Assembly: GCA_019057975.1 (NCBI GenBank)
Contig: JAHLWJ010000232.1
Coordinates: 1 to 7,013, forward strand
Direction of reading: 5' to 3'
Length of the DNA stretch: 7,013 bases
From: Promethearchaeota archaeon
GTDB lineage: Archaea; Asgardarchaeota; Lokiarchaeia; Sigynarchaeales; SOKP01
Shown here: positions 5,800 through 7,013 of the stretch, one piece after another
Layout of the letters: every line of letters starts with the position of its first letter
How positions within the stretch are numbered: position 1 is the first letter of the stretch
Notes under the pieces: model-generated
What the model was told of the DNA's origin: nothing
Seen by the model: only the letters and a program-made list of their open reading frames with translations
Database searches by the model: none
Made by a program: the position numbers and the translations under genes

Positions 5800-7013
5800 T
5801 TAATCCTCTAAAAATGATCCATATCTGTTTATGAAATCTTTATTTTTCTCTAGAATCTCTTTTTCAAAAAATCCGCCATTTTTAACCTTAGTCAATAATC
5901 TATTTTGATCAATACTTTCTTTAATCTGATCCTGTTCAATTTGCATAATTACTTTAGACTGGTGATGTTTATCTAAGCATTCATACCCAAATTGCGACAT
6001 CATCTCAGGAGAAAACTTTTCATTAATTAATACTAAACTCGTCTCATCTAGTTGAGATTCTTTTTGACTATAAGGTTTTAAGAATTCGGCTTGGATCTCT
6101 AATCTCGGTTTCAACACTTTCATATAGAAGAATGGTATTGATATAAAGAAAACTCCAAGAAGTGCATACCCAATATTAATAAGAAATTTCATAGTTTCAA
6201 ATGCTTGAAATAATATCAGAAAGAGAAGTACAACGCCAAACCCTATAAATGGGATGGAAAGAATTGTAGAACGTTTTAGAAATTGGTCATATGATTCATT
6301 ATAGGATATTAATGAATGATTTTGTTTACGATAAGTTTCTAATAAGATGTATTTTTGCTCTATGAAATGTACCAAATCAGAAAGATTATTCTCTTTGATG
6401 ATATGAAGGTTTATATCGTTGAGATATGCAAACGGAATGTCTTTTTCTAAAAATCCGACATCATTTTGACACAATAATACTGGTTCTATAAGCACTTTTA
6501 GTTGCATATTACCTTCTGTAAAAAATAAGTTCTTACGTGTCAACGTTTTTTTAATAGTGATATTAATCCCAAAATGGCGTTTTATGTAAGAATAGAATTT
6601 ACCTTTATTTATGAGATCATGATGAATGGTCTTATGGCTTTCTTGTATAGTATCAAAATATGAATCAAGTAGCATTTTAAACGCTGAACCATTTTCTTTA
6701 AATTGTTGATGGTTAGGAACATACTTAATCGTTTCCCTTGAGACTTGTAATTCTCCTTTAAGCGTATTTAGCTTTAATGGAATAATTATAACGAAATCTA
6801 ATACATCGTTAAAATTAGCTTTTTTTACAGCAACCACATCGGCGTGGGTGAAAATATCTTTCAAAAGTGGAGTTTGTTTAATAATATTATAGTCATATTT
6901 CTGGAAAATTTGCACAACCTGGTTTTCAATTATTTGTCTTTCAGAATGATCTAATTTCTCATCTTGAATAGTTTTTGGTTTCTGTAATGGTTGAATATCT
7001 TTTTGTTTGACTT
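5800..7013 (-). CDS. 5'-truncated membrane protein with central two-helix hairpin, unknown function
   Basis: I do not recognise this protein. The reading frame stays open to the right edge, giving 403 visible residues, so the gene begins outside the window. The GTG at 6915 is not a convincing start: no Shine-Dalgarno sequence precedes it, and the 32 upstream codons (Lys/Gln/Glu-rich, running into QIIENQVVQIFQKYDYN) read smoothly into the rest. Numbering from that GTG, residues 20-65 and 118-175 are probably beta-rich soluble segments (for example DFVIIIPLKL and MQLKVLIEPVLL). A hydrophobic hairpin follows at about 217-237 and 244-265, then a charged, helical tail of about 105 residues ending YGSFLED. 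Both soluble parts therefore lie on the same side of the membrane, probably the cytoplasm. Only a 4-nt gap separates it from the next gene, so they are probably co-transcribed. There are no catalytic motifs. It may be a structural or scaffold subunit of the complex suggested by the neighbours. The gene is certain, the function unknown. Confidence 0.85.
   Translation of the reverse strand, partial: VKQKDIQPLQKPKTIQDEKLDHSERQIIENQVVQIFQKYDYNIIKQTPLLKDIFTHADVVAVKKANFNDVLDFVIIIPLKLNTLKGELQVSRETIKYVPNHQQFKENGSAFKMLLDSYFDTIQESHKTIHHDLINKGKFYSYIKRHFGINITIKKTLTRKNLFFTEGNMQLKVLIEPVLLCQNDVGFLEKDIPFAYLNDINLHIIKENNLSDLVHFIEQKYILLETYRKQNHSLISYNESYDQFLKRSTILSIPFIGFGVVLLFLILFQAFETMKFLINIGYALLGVFFISIPFFYMKVLKPRLEIQAEFLKPYSQKESQLDETSLVLINEKFSPEMMSQFGYECLDKHHQSKVIMQIEQDQIKESIDQNRLLTKVKNGGFFEKEILEKNKDFINRYGSFLED
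5804..5809 (-). promoter_or_regulatory. Ribosome-binding site of the four-helix membrane protein gene
   Basis: AGAGGA on the minus strand, with its GAGG 9 nt before the ATG at 5795. It lies inside the final codons of the upstream gene (Leu-Glu-Asp-stop). It is weaker than the other sites but well placed. Confidence 0.5.

Noticed and set aside
1..7013. CRISPR arrays, tRNA or rRNA genes, insertion sequences, attachment sites
   Set aside because: Nearly all the window is coding, and no repeated units, cloverleaf-like stretches, transposase-like frames or terminal inverted repeats were seen.

Overview
The window is an A+T-rich stretch carrying a tight, single-direction gene cluster read entirely on the minus strand (right to left as numbered). 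It shows no RNA gene, mobile element, CRISPR array or recognisable housekeeping gene. Shine-Dalgarno-like sequences precede every internal start. Junctions are a 4-nt gap, a 4-nt ATGA overlap, a 9-nt gap and a 1-nt gap, so the genes almost certainly form one transcription unit whose promoter lies beyond the right edge. The host is probably a low-GC bacterium (Bacillota-like) or a low-GC archaeon (possibly Asgard-type). Nothing in the window settles which.

In transcription order the genes are: (1) a 5'-truncated gene for a protein with one central membrane hairpin (7013 to 5800); (2) a four-helix membrane protein with a tryptophan-containing outer loop (5795 to 5121); (3) a protein with a helical cytoplasmic domain, a charged helical linker and a C-terminal membrane hairpin (5124 to 4258); (4) a very large 1260-residue membrane-anchored protein with a HerA/VirB4/FtsK-type P-loop core (4248 to 466); and (5) a small, soluble, all-helical protein starting at TTG (464 to 99). 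The last 98 bases hold only T-rich non-coding sequence.

The centre of interest is the 1260-residue protein. Its C-terminal half keeps the layout of a HerA/VirB4 motor: the pre-P-loop strand, the second strand ending in an acidic residue, a GxNQ sensor-like motif and a putative arginine finger. However, the Walker A lysine and Ser/Thr are replaced, and the acidic Walker B Glu is missing, so it looks like a pseudo-ATPase. Its N-terminal half seems to contain two copies of a module made of a membrane hairpin plus a PFxD-led alpha/beta domain. Together with three other membrane proteins, this suggests an envelope-spanning or membrane-bound assembly distantly related to type IV secretion or Ced-like DNA transfer machines, probably with the real motor encoded elsewhere. 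The family links are read by eye from motifs. The assembly and its function are inference.
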